Shown in pieces: positions 44,941 to 59,695 of a stretch of 64,000 nt of DNA (positions are counted from its first letter, which is position 1; the number at the start of each line of letters is the position of its first letter). The stretch is from Margaritifera margaritifera (lineage: Eukaryota > Mollusca > Bivalvia > Unionida > Margaritiferidae). The stretch is from NCBI GenBank assembly GCA_029931535.1, contig JAQPZY010001684.1:8995001-9059000 (forward strand), given 5' to 3'. The notes below the pieces were generated by a model. That model saw only the letters and a program-made list of their open reading frames with translations. It was not told where the DNA came from and searched no databases. The translations under genes and the position numbers were made by a program.

Positions 44941-47730
44941 CCTAGAAAGGATCGAGCATTCAGCAATATGCGCAAACCCACCGGATTTCTATTTAGAAAT
45001 GCAAGGTATATACGTGTAATTATAACTATAAATTGACATCTTTAATCAAACAGAGAAGATGATTCTGTCTTAGATTCCTTCTATTTGTGGACACCTCTCG
45101 GACCTCTAGCTATGTAAGCTAACAGGCCTGTAAGGTGACCCCCTTGGTTCCAAGAGAGTATAAAGGGTTTTTATATCTGTATGTTTCCCCCAAAGGTCTG
45201 TTGTTGTGGGTTTATTTAAAAAAAAAGAATAGAATTTCAACAAAAATTTATTTAAATATGTTTTTGATTAGGGTTTCTCCGATGTTAGCTGTTTTGGATG
45301 AGGCCTACTTGTTTAGGTTCCCGTTTCCAGGTCCCCATTCATTCTGCCCTTGGTCTAAAGGAGTATTTAATTTATGGTATGTACTCCCCTCCTCAGGCAT
45401 TACACCTTACGGCTGGTTTCCATACTATGTATCCCCTCATTAGTGAGTCCTTGCTAGGGACACTTATTGTGCAACGTGTGCTATATGTCTTGGTGCTATA
45501 TTTTTGTTTGTCGTGCTATAATTTTGTGTTTGAGTTTGGACAGCATTTATAGATCAGATTTTGTTTGAGTTGTTATTTATTTTTATGGTAAAAAAAAAAT
45601 TCAAATCAAATTAAACTATTTTGTATGTCAACTGGCTCTAGTTCTTCGTCCACCCAGGTTGGCTGTTGTGGTGTTTCTTTGTTCCAGTTCAATTTCCATC
45701 TTCGTGGCTTCCAACAGATGTCTCCTTTCTTTTTTCCGTGTAAACTTTTTTTTTATAATTGTTATTTTCTCTTTCTCTTCATTTCATATTAGTATCTTTA
45801 TAAATTTATTATTTGATTAAGCGAAAAAAAAACAACAAAAGTACTGTTGTTTTATGTAAGTGTGTTCTGCATTTCTTGGTTCGGTATCCTTTTTGAGGTG
45901 GAGAGCTATCTCTACCCCTCGGGTCATTGGAGCCTTACCTTTTTTGTTCTGTTTATATTTCCTATCTAGTTTACCTTTTTCTTGTGCTTAAAGCGCTGGC
46001 TTTTCATGCTTGAGGAAAAAACTTCTTAAAACTACATGATGCATCGTTTCTTGTGATTCATTTGCACTTATACAATGGTACTGTATGTTTGTGGACATAT
46101 TATTGTCACTCGGTTAAATCAGTTTGTAGGAGTTTTCAGGAGGCATGGGGCTCCTACTTTGAGTTGATTTTCCATGGGCTACCGAGTGCCCTTGTCCATC
46201 AGTTGTGACGCCTTTCCTCGTTCTGGGATACCATTCCCAACTTTGTATATCTCCAAACTGAGGATAATGATGTCGGTTTGATACCTCCGGACGAGATAGT
46301 GAACACATTTTTGCACTTATGTGAAGTTTATCTACTCCTCGGGATACGTAGGGTGTTCGTGCATACACTTTATGATATAATTTCTAGCCCATTTTTGGGC
46401 CTTACAAAACAAGGCAAGATCAAATATATCTTTGTCGGATTTAAATTGGCGGATTGAGAATTTCATCCGCGCGGACGTGCATGAAAACATCCACGTTCAT
46501 TTTCCTTTTTTCCAGCACGATTTCAAATAAAAGATTTTAAAGTTTGATATATGGAAAGAGAAAAGAGAGGGAGAAAAAGGATTGTATTTTGCTTATTTTC
46601 TGTGTGTGTGTCGGGAAAAATTTTCCGTTAGTGTATTCATGTTCATGTGTATATTTTGTAATGTCTGTACATATATCATGAATTCGGTTTTCTAGGGCTC
46701 CTCTGCAGGCCTGTCTACCTCGCGTGAGCCACGCAGCATAGCCCTGCAGTATCTATGCCCTATACTTCTCGGTTTGCTTGATTCCCTGTTTCCGTGTTTC
46801 TTCGTATGTTTCCTACTAGTTAATTCAGTGTGTTATTAATTTTCCCTTGTATTGTGCAAGAGTTTGTTCAGATATTTGCTAAGACATTTCAGTTCTCTTA
46901 TAACTATTAAATTTTATTATTTATTTTCCCAGAAAATTTCTTCCTCCCCGTGATAAAACTGTTCTGCCATCTGGTGTGGTGATGGGGAGCCCCATCCTCC
47001 TCCATTCTGCATTTGGAAAGTTGAAAGATTCCCATGTTGAACAATTTCTTTACATTTGGTGTGTGTGTGTCATATTATATAATTTCTATTCCGTAGAAAT
47101 AGTTCCAAATTTTGAATGACGCCTTTTCCAACATGTGGGCGAGTGGAATCCCGGTTCCCATTGCTCATAGTTGTTGTATTCGGGTCTCTAAAGAAATCAT
47201 TACTATATTGTATTGATTTCTTTTTTCTAAATTCTGGTTCTCTCTTCATAAGTCCTTTCCTTTTAATGTTTGAGCATATGTCTTTTACCCCCGTTGTTAG
47301 TGATTTTAATTATTCACTATGGAAAAAATATTTCTCGCTTGGATACAAGGTCACGAGGTTAACCTTTCCAACATGTGAGCGACAAGGTCACGAGGTTAAC
47401 CTTTCCAACATGTGAGTGATGAGATTCGGTTCGCCTTTGCTGCGCGCCTCCCCCTAGTGGGAAGACATGCCGGAACTCATCACCTAAAGTGGTTCTACTT
47501 GGATCCCCTAAGACAGCAGCATTTTTCATGCTGGTCTCCTTGTCAAGATTGTATCTAGAATATTAAATGTTATATGGAAGTATGCTTTAATTACAAATGT
47601 ATTGTCTCTCTTCTGTGTTCTACAGAAGTTTCTTTGCCACATCGCTCCATTACATTTGATATGTAGATTATTATTTTTCCTAATCTTTCTTAATCATTTA
47701 CTTTATCTAGATAGAGTAATTGGTTGTCAT

Positions 47731-47818
<88 letters not shown>
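47731..47818. repeat. (TA)n inside LINE
   Basis: About 88 bp of TA dinucleotides. Confidence 0.95.
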
Positions 47819-47821
<3 letters not shown>

Positions 47822-48284
47822 TTTATTACATTTATTGTCCTATTTCTTTCATTTTCTGTTCTTTACATTTTAGAGTCACGTGGTTTTTGTAAAGAAGCCT
47901 GTTTTGCATAAGGGGCATTTAGTTAGAGTCCTTATGATGTGTATTTGGAGGGCCACCTCCCCCGTCAGCCATACATCATTATGGTATTTGTATATATTAC
48001 TTTGTTTTTTTTTTGGTCGATTTTTATCTCCGCCCAGTTTTTCCAGACAGTTTTCCATTGTACCTTATAATTCCTAATCTCTACTTTTATTTTTAATTTT
48101 TATCTATCTCCTTTTTAATTATGCTATATATATCATTATCAGTTTTTTCCCATATTTGTTTTCTCTCTCTATATTTAACTATTAATTCTTTTATGTATCT
48201 AGTTTTCCTTGGTGGCTCTATCAGTTTGGTTAGTTTATTGTTTCTGTATATTTCATTAAACTGGTTCAGCACATACCCATACAA

Positions 48285-48366
<82 letters not shown>
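48285..48366. repeat. (TA)n inside LINE
   Basis: About 80 bp of TA dinucleotides interrupting the ORF2 C-terminal region. Confidence 0.95.
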
Positions 48367-48372
<6 letters not shown>

Positions 48373-48525
48373 GGCTTTCCATGCATATTGTGTACTTTCT
48401 ATCAAACGTTTTATCCTATTTAAAATGTTACTAATTTTGTTATATCTTTGATGTGGGATACCTAGGCCGCCTTCATTTTTTCGTTTGTATAAATATTCCC
48501 TGGGGAGGTAATGTAGTTTCCCTTT

Positions 48526-48610
48526 TCATAGGAAGTGTATTATTTCTTTGTCAACTATTTCTAGCATTTGATCGGTTAAATCTGTATTGTTTATTATGTA
48601 ATTTATTTTA

Positions 48611-48679
<69 letters not shown>

Positions 48680-50331
48680 GTCTGTGCGACTTGTATTCTT
48701 TCAATCAGGTTTAGGTTTGATAGAGACCATATTTCTATATTATTTCTGATATTTTCCATAGCTTGTTTATAGTTTGTTTCTACTGCGTTTAGTCCAAAAA
48801 TTATCCCTAAAGTTTTCACTTGAGTTTTTATTAAGTGTTGTGGTAAGCCCGGGTGGTTGCCCCACCAGTTTCCAATTAAAAAAATCTCTGTTTTTGCATG
48901 GTTCACTAAGGATCCTGACACTTTTCCAAAATTTAAAAATTCCTTCTCAGGATGTTTAAATGAGAAATCATCTACAATACAACTGGTGCAGTCATCTGCA
49001 TGCTGCACCATTTTTAGTTCTTGAGCTAAATTAGGTATAATTTATTCCTTTGATAAGGTTATTATTGTTTATGTTCTTACATAATACTTCAATAGCTATG
49101 ACATAAAGTAGCATTGACAGGGGGCAACCCTGTCTTTCAGATCTTTCTATACTAAAATATTTGGTTTTTGCTCCATTTACTTGTACACTTGAGTATATAT
49201 TTGTGTACAAGATCTTAGCCCAAGTGCAGAATTTCTGCCGAAAGCCATATTTCTTTAAAATGTTATTTGTATATATAAATTCCAGTCTATCGAAAGCTTT
49301 CTCTTGATCGAAGAGGATCATAGCTCCCCTTAGGCCTTTTAACTTTATAAAATCTATGACAGTTTGTATCGTGAGAATATTATTGTATCTTGAGAATATT
49401 ATTGTATCGTGAGAATATTATTGCTAATGTTTCTACCCTTTTCCCCACAGCTTTGGTTTATGTTGATTATCTTCCCCATACATCTTTTTATTCTATTTGC
49501 TAAAATTTTACTTCAGATTTTATAGTCACAATTTAACAAAGAAATTGGACGCCAGTATTTTAAATCATTATGTTCCCCTTTCCCCTTATAAAGTAGAGTA
49601 ATGAGACATTCCTTCATTGTCTCAGTCATTTCTTGTTTGAAAAAAATATTATTATATACTAGTTCTAATATCTGCGATATTTGCTTCTGGAAAGTTAATT
49701 AAAAGTCAGTTGTTAGGCCATTTGACCCTGGTGATTTCCCCTTCTTCAGCTGTTTTATGGCTGATAATATTTCTTCAGGGGTTATTAAATTTCCACATTT
49801 ATCACTTTCTTTTTTACCTATTTGTTCGAAGTTCAATCCTTCGCAATAGATATCTATCGCTTCCTGTTCTATGTTTTGCGATGTATATATATTCTTGTAG
49901 TATTTCTCTATTTCACTCAGGATGTTTTCTTTATCATTATATATTACATTATCTATCTTTAAGGATTCTATATATCTTTCCTTTCCTTTCCTAATTTCTT
50001 CCCTTTTATATATCCCCCTAGCTTTCTTGTATATTTCATTGAATTTACCTGCTCTTATCTCGGTCCCTTTCGTTTTCATCTGTTGGATCCTATTACATAT
50101 TATTTTAGCTTCTTGTTTGTCTTTTGCGCTTGGGTTTTCACTGTTCATTGTTTGTATGGCCATTTTTTCTAATAGTTTTCTTGCTTCACCTTGCTTTCTA
50201 CAATAGTTTTTAGTTTTCCTTTTAATGTTTCCTTTCAACTTCTCCCATTCATTTAAAATGTCATGTGTTTCATTATCAATAAAATCCTGCAGTTTATTTG
50301 TTATAATATTTTTGTATCCATCATCTATCAA
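48526..50331 (-). pseudogene. LINE ORF2 reverse transcriptase region, broken
   Basis: Three open pieces: 49,699-50,331 (EEILSAIKQLKKGKSPGSNG, start of RT), 49,031-49,321 (ILFDQEKAFDRLEF with the motif A Asp, and SERQGCPLSMLLYVIAIEVL), and 48,526-49,011 (MVQHADDCTSCIVDDFS, the xADD box). They lie in different frames with stops between, so no enzyme can be made. Confidence 0.88.
48616..48678. repeat. (TA)n inside LINE ORF2
   Basis: About 62 bp of TA dinucleotides just after NLIERIQVAQT on the minus strand. Confidence 0.95.
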
Positions 50332-50373
50332 TATGGAGTTGTTTAGTTTCCAGTTCCCTGGACCCCATTTAAT

Positions 50374-51100
50374 CTATTTTAATATTTTAAAATGTAGATA
50401 TATGGCTTTATGATCTGCTATTTTTAGATCTAAAATACCGCAGTCACTAATGTATTTCCTGCTTTGTTCTTGTATATAGTATCTGTCAATTCTACTCCCT
50501 CTGTCTATTCCATATTTAAATGTATATTCAATTCTGAATATTTTAAAAATTCTATAGGCATCTATAAGTCTATTATTTTTTCTAAAATCCCCACTTGGTA
50601 TTTGTAAGAGCTCATCTCTCTCTGTTTTTCCAAAACTATGATCTATATTAGTATCTATCCAGTTAAAATCTTCTGCAATCACTGTGTTTTCCATTGAGTA
50701 GTTTTGAATATATTCTGATGCCGACGTTATAAACTCTATTTTCTTTAAATTATGTTTGGATGGTACATATACATTTATTATGTGCCATCCTTGAATTTTT
50801 ATGTGTATCATTCTTCCTCTAAATTTGTTGTCTATATTAAAATTTTCCCATGACCTTGTCATATTGGTGAGTTTTATAATTATTCCCACTCCTGAGTATG
50901 ATTCATTATTGTTATTATTTTTTTATTAAAACTGCATTGAACTTCTCTTCTATTTCTCTGCCTTGTATTTCATCAATGTTATGTGTTTCCTGTAAAGGTA
51001 TTATGCCGTATTGTTTAGTATTTTCATATAGTTTGTTTATTTTTTCTTTTGATATTCCATTAATATTTACCGATATTATATTTATGATTTTTTCCTCCAT
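50374..51100 (-). pseudogene. LINE ORF2 apurinic-type endonuclease region, broken
   Basis: Two open pieces: 50,915-51,100 (NIISVNINGISKEKINKL, LQETHN) and 50,374-50,889 (NVYVPSKHN, DRYYIQE, GILDLKIADHKAI with the terminal DH). These match the order of exonuclease/endonuclease/phosphatase-fold LINE endonucleases. Confidence 0.85.
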
Positions 51101-51320
51101 GATGTCTTTTGGGAGGTTTTTGTACTTATTATTTTAGTTAAGGGACTTTATGTGTATATTGTATGTATAGTGTATATATCTTATTCTATTTCTTTAGCAT
51201 TTTCGTCTCGGCCATATTCGGCCGTGACGCTTAAATTATTTACTGGTTCTTCTGTTATTTCATTTAAATTGTATTCTGATTCATTATCATTTTCCGTGTT
51301 TGTGTTTTCTTCTTCTTCCT

Positions 51321-51902
51321 CTAGTTTTTTTCCCCTGTATGTAATTTTTTCTTAGCTCTGTATTGCTCAATGGTGATTTTTTGCTTAGAAATCACCATTT
51401 CCAGAATTGTGTCTGCCATTTGAAAGTTTTGTTCATTGTTTTCATCCCCCCCCCCAATGTTGTTGGAGGCGGCCTTCTCCGCGTATGTCATTGCCCTCTG
51501 CGTGTTAAGCGGGCTAGGACAGTCTTTGGGCAAATGCCCTTTCTGCCCGCACCTCGAGCATTTGCGGTGATTCAGACACCTCTTATACCAAGTTCGGAGT
51601 AGAAATCCCATAACACAGAAGAAAGCCGGGACTTTCTCCGCTTGTTCCATGGGGACAGAGATTATTCTCACTCCTGATTTTACGCTTGGAAATCCCCATA
51701 TTGTTGCCTGTCTCTGTTTCTTGGGTTTAACGTTGAATTTTTTCTCCATTCGTACGATAATCTCTTCTGTTGGTATTTCTTGTGGGAGACCTGACACATG
51801 CATTTCTGTCTTTTTGGCCTCTACCACTCTCTTTATGGGGGGAGCTGATTTAATTTGTAAAATTGTTTTTTTTAGATTCTTGGATATATATATGAATAAC
51901 AT
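51321..51902 (-). pseudogene. LINE ORF1 with CCHC zinc knuckle
   Basis: 193-codon frame, 5' end uncertain. The middle resembles an RRM-like fold (MHVSGLPQEIPTEEIIVRME) and the C-terminal half carries CSRCGQKGHLPKDC. Such nucleic-acid-binding ORF1 proteins coat the LINE RNA. It ends about 220 bp before the ORF2 endonuclease. Confidence 0.8.
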
Positions 51903-52775
51903 AGCCGTGATTCGTTATATTTCAGGACAATTAAAGGTTACTAAGCGTTAGTCTGAATATATATGTATTAGATATGTAGTATTGCTGGAGACGTACCTTT
52001 GTGTGAAGATGTCTTTGTACAAATGAAAAAGACTAACAAATCTGAGACAATAATCAAAATACAATACACAACTCAAGATGATGCACTTTAGATATTTCTT
52101 TGAATTTGGTTGTAGCTAAACAGCAGTGAAACGTAATAAACTTTCTTACTAAACATGCGTGGCGAAGAGAAAACCAAGGGAGATCATCCATCTGAATATT
52201 TACCAAAAACGCGTAGTGAAGAGAAAACCAAGGGAAATCATCCATCTGAATAAGAACCAACGAAACAGACTCCATTTGAAAAGACAAAACATGTTGGACC
52301 TTCTCGAGCAAGACATATGACAAAACCAAGCGGGATGATCTGTGTTGGGTTTTTTGGTTTTTGTTGTTGTTGTTATTGTTGTTGTTATTGTTTTAATGTA
52401 TTGTCTGAATGTATAAAACACATAACTGCTCTACACGGAATTTGTTTATTTCTTTTTTTTCAATGTTGGACATTTTCATAATCGTCATGGTACCTAAAAT
52501 TAAATACCTTAACGCGTAAGGTTTGTAGCCATCTTCACACTTGTATTAAGATAACCAAGAACTAAAAGATATTCACAAACTTAAGACGTATTTATGCTTA
52601 CAAGATTCGAAGTCAAACCGAGGATATACATCATTACTTGTACAATTATTCATTGAATGTATACATGTTACAGAAACTCCTTATGTTGCTGTCTATACAT
52701 TAATTGATATGCGATATGTCTGAGATAAAATTAGCTGAAATCTATATGATTCAAATGAATAATTCTGTCTTTCAG

Positions 52776-53018
52776 GAAGTATAGGAATCACCCTTAGCCA
52801 CATGCAAGGATATCCTAGAGAGAAGAATAATCCATCCTATATCGAATCGGCAGAGAGATACAACCAGTTCTCTCTGGGATGGTTTGCAAATCCTATTTTT
52901 GGAAATGGGGATTACCCAGACGTGATGAAGTGGCAAATTGGAAATACGAGTCAAGCAATGAATATCGGTGAATCGAGACTTCCAACATTTTCTCATTCAG
53001 AGAAACAATTAATTAAAG
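52776..53018 (+). pseudogene. GH1 exon 5
   Basis: Acceptor CTTTCAG at 52,775, donor AAAG|GTCATT after 53,018. Encodes GSIGITLSHMQGYPREKNNP, SAERYNQFSLGWFANPIFGN and GDYPDVMKWQIGN, then SRLPTFSHSEKQLIKG. No lesion. Confidence 0.93.
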
Positions 53019-53096
53019 GTCATTCGATTCTTTATTTAACTGGCTGCGGATGTTGTTTACTACTTAGCAGATCTGCCAATCAGTCAGTCGGTTGGA

Positions 53097-53228
<132 letters not shown>

Positions 53229-54196
53229 CACTTAGTTTTAGCTTCAGCATTAACGTATTAATTTCCACCAACGTCTTTCAACAAATCGAATGGCGTACTT
53301 ATCAAGTATGACACTTGTCAAATTGGGTGTAATTTCCATTGTTTGTTGTTGTTTTTATTTTCTTGTTATTTATTGGGGGGGGGGTTTGTGGCGTTGGATA
53401 AAAAATAAACTATTTGAACCCTGTTGGTTGCTTTGTAGGTACGCAAACATTTTCTTGTTGTAGCTGTGAAGTAGTAAGAAATATGACAGCGCTGGCACAC
53501 TAAAAATTAGTATAATATGTTTTGCCACTTACACCAATTAAATTCAATTCAGTTTTTTTCTTCTACATGATTCATAGAGTATACAAATTAATTTTAAGGT
53601 GTTTTATCTGTTTTACTATACTTCTATGTTTCTTGCATTTTTTATTATCTGGTAGCATGTAATCTCCAAAACACGCAAGCGTTGGAGCTTGTCCTGTTGT
53701 TTACATCTACATGAGAAAACTATGTTATGAAGACGGTGGAGTTAAGCCCGAGTATTACCGTCAGAATCTTAAACTTAATGTTAATACATGGCTAAATCCT
53801 GCACTCAAAACTCTAAACAGTATGTATCTATTTAGTGGCTGAACTATGCATTAACATCAGAAGTCAGATATAACTACACAGTAAAGGCCCATTCTTCATT
53901 TTGAGACAATTATTGAACCGGCAGATCAAGGGGAAAGTCTGCTATTCATGTTACAGGAAACGTTAATTTATTCCAGCGCCATCTGGACTGAAGTACACTT
54001 CATAATTTTGGGTCACGGTCAATATCTTGCAACGGCTTTAAATACAGCTAGCTCATTCTGTGACGACTAATAAAGAAACATCTTGTCAGAATTAAATTTA
54101 CTATTGAAGGGTCTGATACCCTTTTTCATGGATTTATCATACTCAGCACAACATAATCATAGACATTTCCATCTAATTGTCATAATTCCCCTACAG

Positions 54197-54324
54197 GAAG
54201 TGCCGACTTTCTTGTTCTGAACTTTTACACCTCAACTCTGGTAACCACAAAGGTCCGATCTGCACGGAACGTTTCCTACGAGAACGACAGGGATGTTGAA
54301 ACAGCCTGATCCAAAATGGCCTAG
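54197..54324 (+). pseudogene. GH1 exon 6 with frameshift and stop
   Basis: Acceptor CCCTACAG at 54,196, donor CTAG|GTATAA after 54,324. Encodes GSADFLVLNFYTSTLVTTKV, then VSYENDRDVETA. The frame hits TGA at 54,307-54,309, while the conserved DPKWP continues one base later, so a one-base indel lies at about 54,303-54,308. The phase of exon 7 fits the shifted frame. Confidence 0.92.
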
Positions 54325-54680
54325 GTATAATTTTTTCTATTCTACCACCGTCCCCAAATGGAATCCCTAAAAATAAAATAAATGTAAATGTAAATGGGTT
54401 TTAAAGCTGTAGAGAACAAATCACAAAATCACATGAGATATATAATAGTGACCCTGAGATGACATGGCTTTACCATGCAGCGAATATGTGCTCCTTCGTC
54501 AGCCTATTTGCAAATTGATGACAAGATATAGCGCATATAAGTATTTATCTTTAATGTTTTAAATATTAGTTTATATCCATTTATCCATTATTTACATTTC
54601 GACATTAACTTTAATTGTTGGTTGACTTTTCACCTTCTGATTGCTAAACACAAACTGTAATACTTTCTTTCACAAAACAT

Positions 54681-54685
<5 letters not shown>

Positions 54686-54758
<73 letters not shown>
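54686..54758. repeat. (TA)n microsatellite in GH1 intron 6
   Basis: Uninterrupted TA run of about 73 bp. Confidence 0.95.
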
Positions 54759-54759
<1 letters not shown>

Positions 54760-54964
54760 TAGTTTTAGTCTCTTTGCGTCAATGAAAAATACCATGTAAG
54801 ATAAGAAATCAATCACATCTGTATTGCGCCATTTTTGTTCTTTGTACAATCAATGAAACTTGAATTTTTGCACGGGTTGGTTGTGGTAGAATTTCGGCCT
54901 ACATTAATTTGTAATGGCGTACGTTTCTTCAAATACAGATTAGATTATGGTGACTTTGTTACAG

Positions 54965-55149
54965 TTCTGGTTCTGACTGGTTAAAAGTGACTCCCTTTGG
55001 TTTCCGAGGAGCTCTCAACTGGATTAAAGATCACTATGACAACTGTCCTGTCTTGATTACAGAAAACGGTGTCTCCGACAACAATAGCGCACTCAATGAT
55101 GTACATCGTGTGACTTACCTCAGGGACTACATCGATGAAGTACTGAAAG
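54965..55149 (+). pseudogene. GH1 exon 7 with nucleophile motif
   Basis: Acceptor GTTACAG at 54,964, donor AAAG|GTATTG after 55,149. Encodes SGSDWLKVTPFGFRGALNWI, then CPVLITENGVSD with the catalytic nucleophile Glu (codon at 55,062-55,064), then YLRDYIDEVLK. No lesion. Confidence 0.94.
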
Positions 55150-55591
55150 GTATTGTAATTCTGTTGTTCACAAGATTTAGTTAGGTTTCATCATACAGTA
55201 TCTTGTTTCATTTGGTTTTGATATTCCTTTCAAATTCATTATTTTTCAGTCAGGTAAAAATCTGAACTGAATAGCAGTCTAATCTAATGTTTACTACAGA
55301 ACGGTTTATTAAATAGAAAGCAATGTTAAAAAAACACACTTTCTTTGATTTAAGATTTACTGTTAAATAGTTAGAAGAAAGATGATATTTTCAAATATTT
55401 ATTTCATTTGTTATATTTCCATTCTTTAAAGTTGTAAGTGTGAAAAAAAATAAATTGTTAGCATATTGGTCGATGAATTTTCTCTCTTAGTGACAAGCAC
55501 AATATATCAAGCATGACAGAATTTTTATGTCGCTTTGTTTAACTGGAGTTGAAAAATTACCAATTAAATAGAAGCATGCTGAGTATTGTAA

Positions 55592-55996
<405 letters not shown>

Positions 55997-56039
55997 TAGT
56001 TGTGTCATCATATATAGACACTGTTTGTTTTGATTCGTT

Positions 56040-56215
56040 TGTTTTTGTTGGCCTTAACGGCACTTGAAACACTTATTGGCTTTATCATGCCGTGGAAATG
56101 GGAGTTAAGTGCCTTTCCAAATGACACACTGAATCATCCGACCTGGACTGGCCTTGGCGGGTATTGAACCGGCGACCCTTTGATATAGCGTTTTCAGATT
56201 CACTGCGATGACGAT
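56040..56215 (-). mobile_element. tRNA-derived SINE, antisense copy 1
   Basis: Reverse complement of the element at 7,625: tgccgtggaaatgggagtta, caaatgacacactgaatcat and a B-box-like gggtattgaaccggcgaccc. Inside the duplicated block. Confidence 0.65.
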
Positions 56216-56869
56216 GTCGGCAACAAAATATTCATCGGCGATATGGTAAAGATTTGAGATACCAACAGAACCTCCAGCCCACCCCTCACCAGGCTGACGT
56301 AAATCCATTTCAAAGTTATTGCAATTTAGAGCACTAATATAGATTAGCATGTTTACCGTAATCATCTGTGTCCACAACGTTAATACATTTCTGTCGTGTC
56401 AGATATAAATAGCAAAAGTCTACAGGCAAAGGTCACTGGGAAAAAAAATGGAATTTCCGTGAACTAACCTTCCCCTTTACACATGGTCACGCACGTTTCT
56501 TTATGCTGCAAATCCGCAACGTTTCAGAAACTTCCGAAATTTACGCAAAGAAAACATCGTAAAATATTCCTCGACGCTGACGACTAAGAAAAATATTCAG
56601 TCTAGTGGAAATTTATCTTTCCGATTATATACTTCGGGAATTTCTCTTCTTATGTCTCAGATACTTTATTTGACATTTCTACTTTTAATGTGACTCATTT
56701 AAGCTCCTCTCTCAGCAAGGGTTTATATCTGATCACATTTGTTTTGCACTGTAGCGTTCCCTAATAGCCTTATTGAATGAATGAATATAACAAGGGGTAT
56801 TGAAAATGATCTTGTTCATTCATAGTAGTTGTGTCATCATATATAGACACTGTTTGTTTGGCTTCGTTT

Positions 56870-57050
56870 GTTTTTGTTGGTTTTAACGGCACTTGAAACA
56901 CATTATTGGCTATATCATGCCGAGGAAATGGGAGTTAAGTGCCTTTCCAAATGACACACTGAATCATCCCACCTGGGCTGGCCTGGGCGGGTATAGAACC
57001 CGCGACCCTTTGATGTAGCGTTTTCGGATTCACTGCGATTACTATATCGG
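56870..57050 (-). mobile_element. tRNA-derived SINE, antisense copy 2
   Basis: Second copy carried by the tandem duplication: tgccgaggaaatgggagtta and gggtatagaacccgcgaccc. Confidence 0.65.
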
Positions 57051-57400
57051 CAACAAAATATACATCGGCGATATCGTATAGATTTGAGATACCAACAGAA
57101 CCCCCACCCCACCCGACCCCACCGTCCACCCCGGCGGACGTAAATCCATTTCAAAGTCATTGCAATTTAGAGCACTAATATAGATTAGCATGTTTACCGT
57201 AATCATCTGTGTCCGCAACGTTAATACATTTCTGTTTTGTCAGATATAAATAGCAAAAGTCTACAGGCAATGGTCAGTGGGGAAAAAAAATGGAATTTCC
57301 GTGAACTAACCTTCTCCTTTACACATGGTCACGCACGTTTCTTTATGTTGCAAATCCGCAACGTTTCAGAAACTTCCGAAATTTACGCGAAGAAAATTGC

Positions 57401-58093
<693 letters not shown>

Positions 58094-58194
58094 CAAATGT
58101 TTCAGAAAAGATGCAGATTCACAGTTTAAATTTAATGACGATAACAGAGATAAGCAGCATCAACCCTGATAGCATGATGGTTAAAACAGAACAG

Positions 58195-58460
58195 CATGAG
58201 GAAGGAATACGGGTAATTACACAACTTTCTATTTGTCTAAAATAGTTCAGTATGAAGAAGGAATAAATTACCTATTTGATGTAGGTAATTACACAACTTT
58301 ATATTTGTTCAAAACAGTACAGTATGAGGAAGGAATACATTACGTATTTGATGTAGGTAATTACACAACTTGCTATTTGTCTAAAACAGTACAGTATGAG
58401 GAAGAAATAAACTTCGTATTTGATGTAGGTATTTACACTACGTTCTATTTGTCTCATTTT
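58195..58460. repeat. 72-bp minisatellite, about 3.5 copies
   Basis: Unit with acagtacagtatgaggaagg, tatttgatgtaggtaattac and acaactttctatttgtct. The plus strand is open for 78 codons (repeat YEEGINYLFDVGNYTT) because 72 is a multiple of three; coding is not otherwise supported. Confidence 0.9.
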
Positions 58461-59228
58461 ACAGAATAACTTTAAGACCTTGTAAACGTCAGGAGATCAA
58501 TATTCCATGATTCAACAGAGGCAAAGACTCAGTGTATCAAGTAGCTGTTTCTGATTGAATCATAATAATGGCAACATTTCGCAAAAATCTGAAATCATTC
58601 ATTTCTTGAAACATTTGTAGAAGCGTTTCAATTTGTTGCAAATAAATGCACCCGTTTTTGATTGTTTTGTTTATAAATCCGAAAGATATGTATTCTCTGT
58701 ATGCGTTTAACAATATTTAAGACATATTTACTACGATCCTGCAGGCATAGTTACTTGCGCAAATATCAGTCAATCTTGGGAACACATGAAACGGATAACA
58801 CCAAAACACTACAATACGCTGAATTGAAAATGATAAAATAGATTACCCAACAATAGAGTTTATATTAATAACGTGGATGATCGGTGGCAGACAGACATTG
58901 CTGACACGTGAAAATAACATTGATTTGTTTCAAAGGATTCAATAAAGTTGCACATTGCAACAAAAAACAAAAGTACCAATTTTAGACGGTTATCCTTTTG
59001 ATTTGTTAACAACGCCAGAAGACAATTTATCAGGCATATACTATTATCTAGATTTTTTCATGTTGTTTTAAATGACAACATTATTGAAGACCATTTCACT
59101 ATCATCCTGACAGTCAAGTTGCCAACACAAGGATCAATCAATTGTGGCAACATATAAAGCAAGACAAAACAAATAAGACAACGGTGATTGGAGAAATGTT
59201 TAACAGAACAATTTAGTTACAGCTTGGA

Positions 59229-59695
59229 ATGGTTGAAACTATTATGCCATTAAGTAAATGTTACGATAAAAACACATCTCCTGTGAAGACGGTGCTTCAA
59301 AGACACACCTCTCTATCGGAGACAATTCAAGAAGACTGCATAAATAGCAATAATAAGGGGCATGACAACTTTGAGTTTTTGAACGATAACGAATTTCAAC
59401 ATTGTGATAAATATTATAAGGAATGCTCCAATAGAACAGGTTGGATTTAATGTATGTATGATACATCAGTTTTAGTGTTATCATAAATCCAGAGGGAAAA
59501 ACCTACATCACAAACACCACCAGTAAGAAACAAAATGATACACAGTACCCAAACATGGCGATAAATGACATCAGTGAAGAAATGTAAAGAAATAACATTC
59601 ACAAATGTGAAGTTGATACAAACTACATCTCCGAGAAGCTAAAAGAATCGTACAGTGTAAACGACATACTGGTCTATGAGATTTTAAGCAAATAA
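59229..59695 (+). other. Coding-like remnant, unidentified
   Basis: ATG at 59,229 opens 73 codons (residues SLSETIQEDCINSNNKGHDN). A later segment, about 59,485-59,695, is also nearly open in one frame (INPEGKTYITNTTSKKQND; SEKLKESYSVNDILVYEIL) with one internal stop. Composition is Asn/Lys/Thr-rich. No family recognised; may be a decayed mobile-element ORF or a lineage-specific gene. Confidence 0.25.

Larger units (their letters stand above)
45600..51930 (-). mobile_element. Tx1/L1-like LINE, ORF1 and ORF2 remnants, in GH1 intron 4
   Basis: Minus-strand non-LTR element. ORF1 with a CCHC knuckle is at 51,321-51,902; the endonuclease at 50,374-51,100; RT from 50,331 down to about 48,500; a C-terminal region in broken frames to about 45,620 (WKLNWNKETPQQPTW ... 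VDEELEPVDI, stop). Frameshifts and three (TA)n runs interrupt ORF2. Tx1/L1 affinity is judged from the ORF1 knuckle and apurinic-type endonuclease from memory. Exact ends and target duplication were not found. Confidence 0.75.

Noticed and set aside
49710..51951. Hydrophobic plus-strand ORFs across the LINE
   Set aside because: Complement of the LINE's Lys/Asn/Ile-rich coding strand; no independent signal.
53690..53840. Possible extra GH1 exon between exons 5 and 6
   Set aside because: The open segment has no GH1 similarity, and exons 5 and 6 already join in phase at the conserved position.
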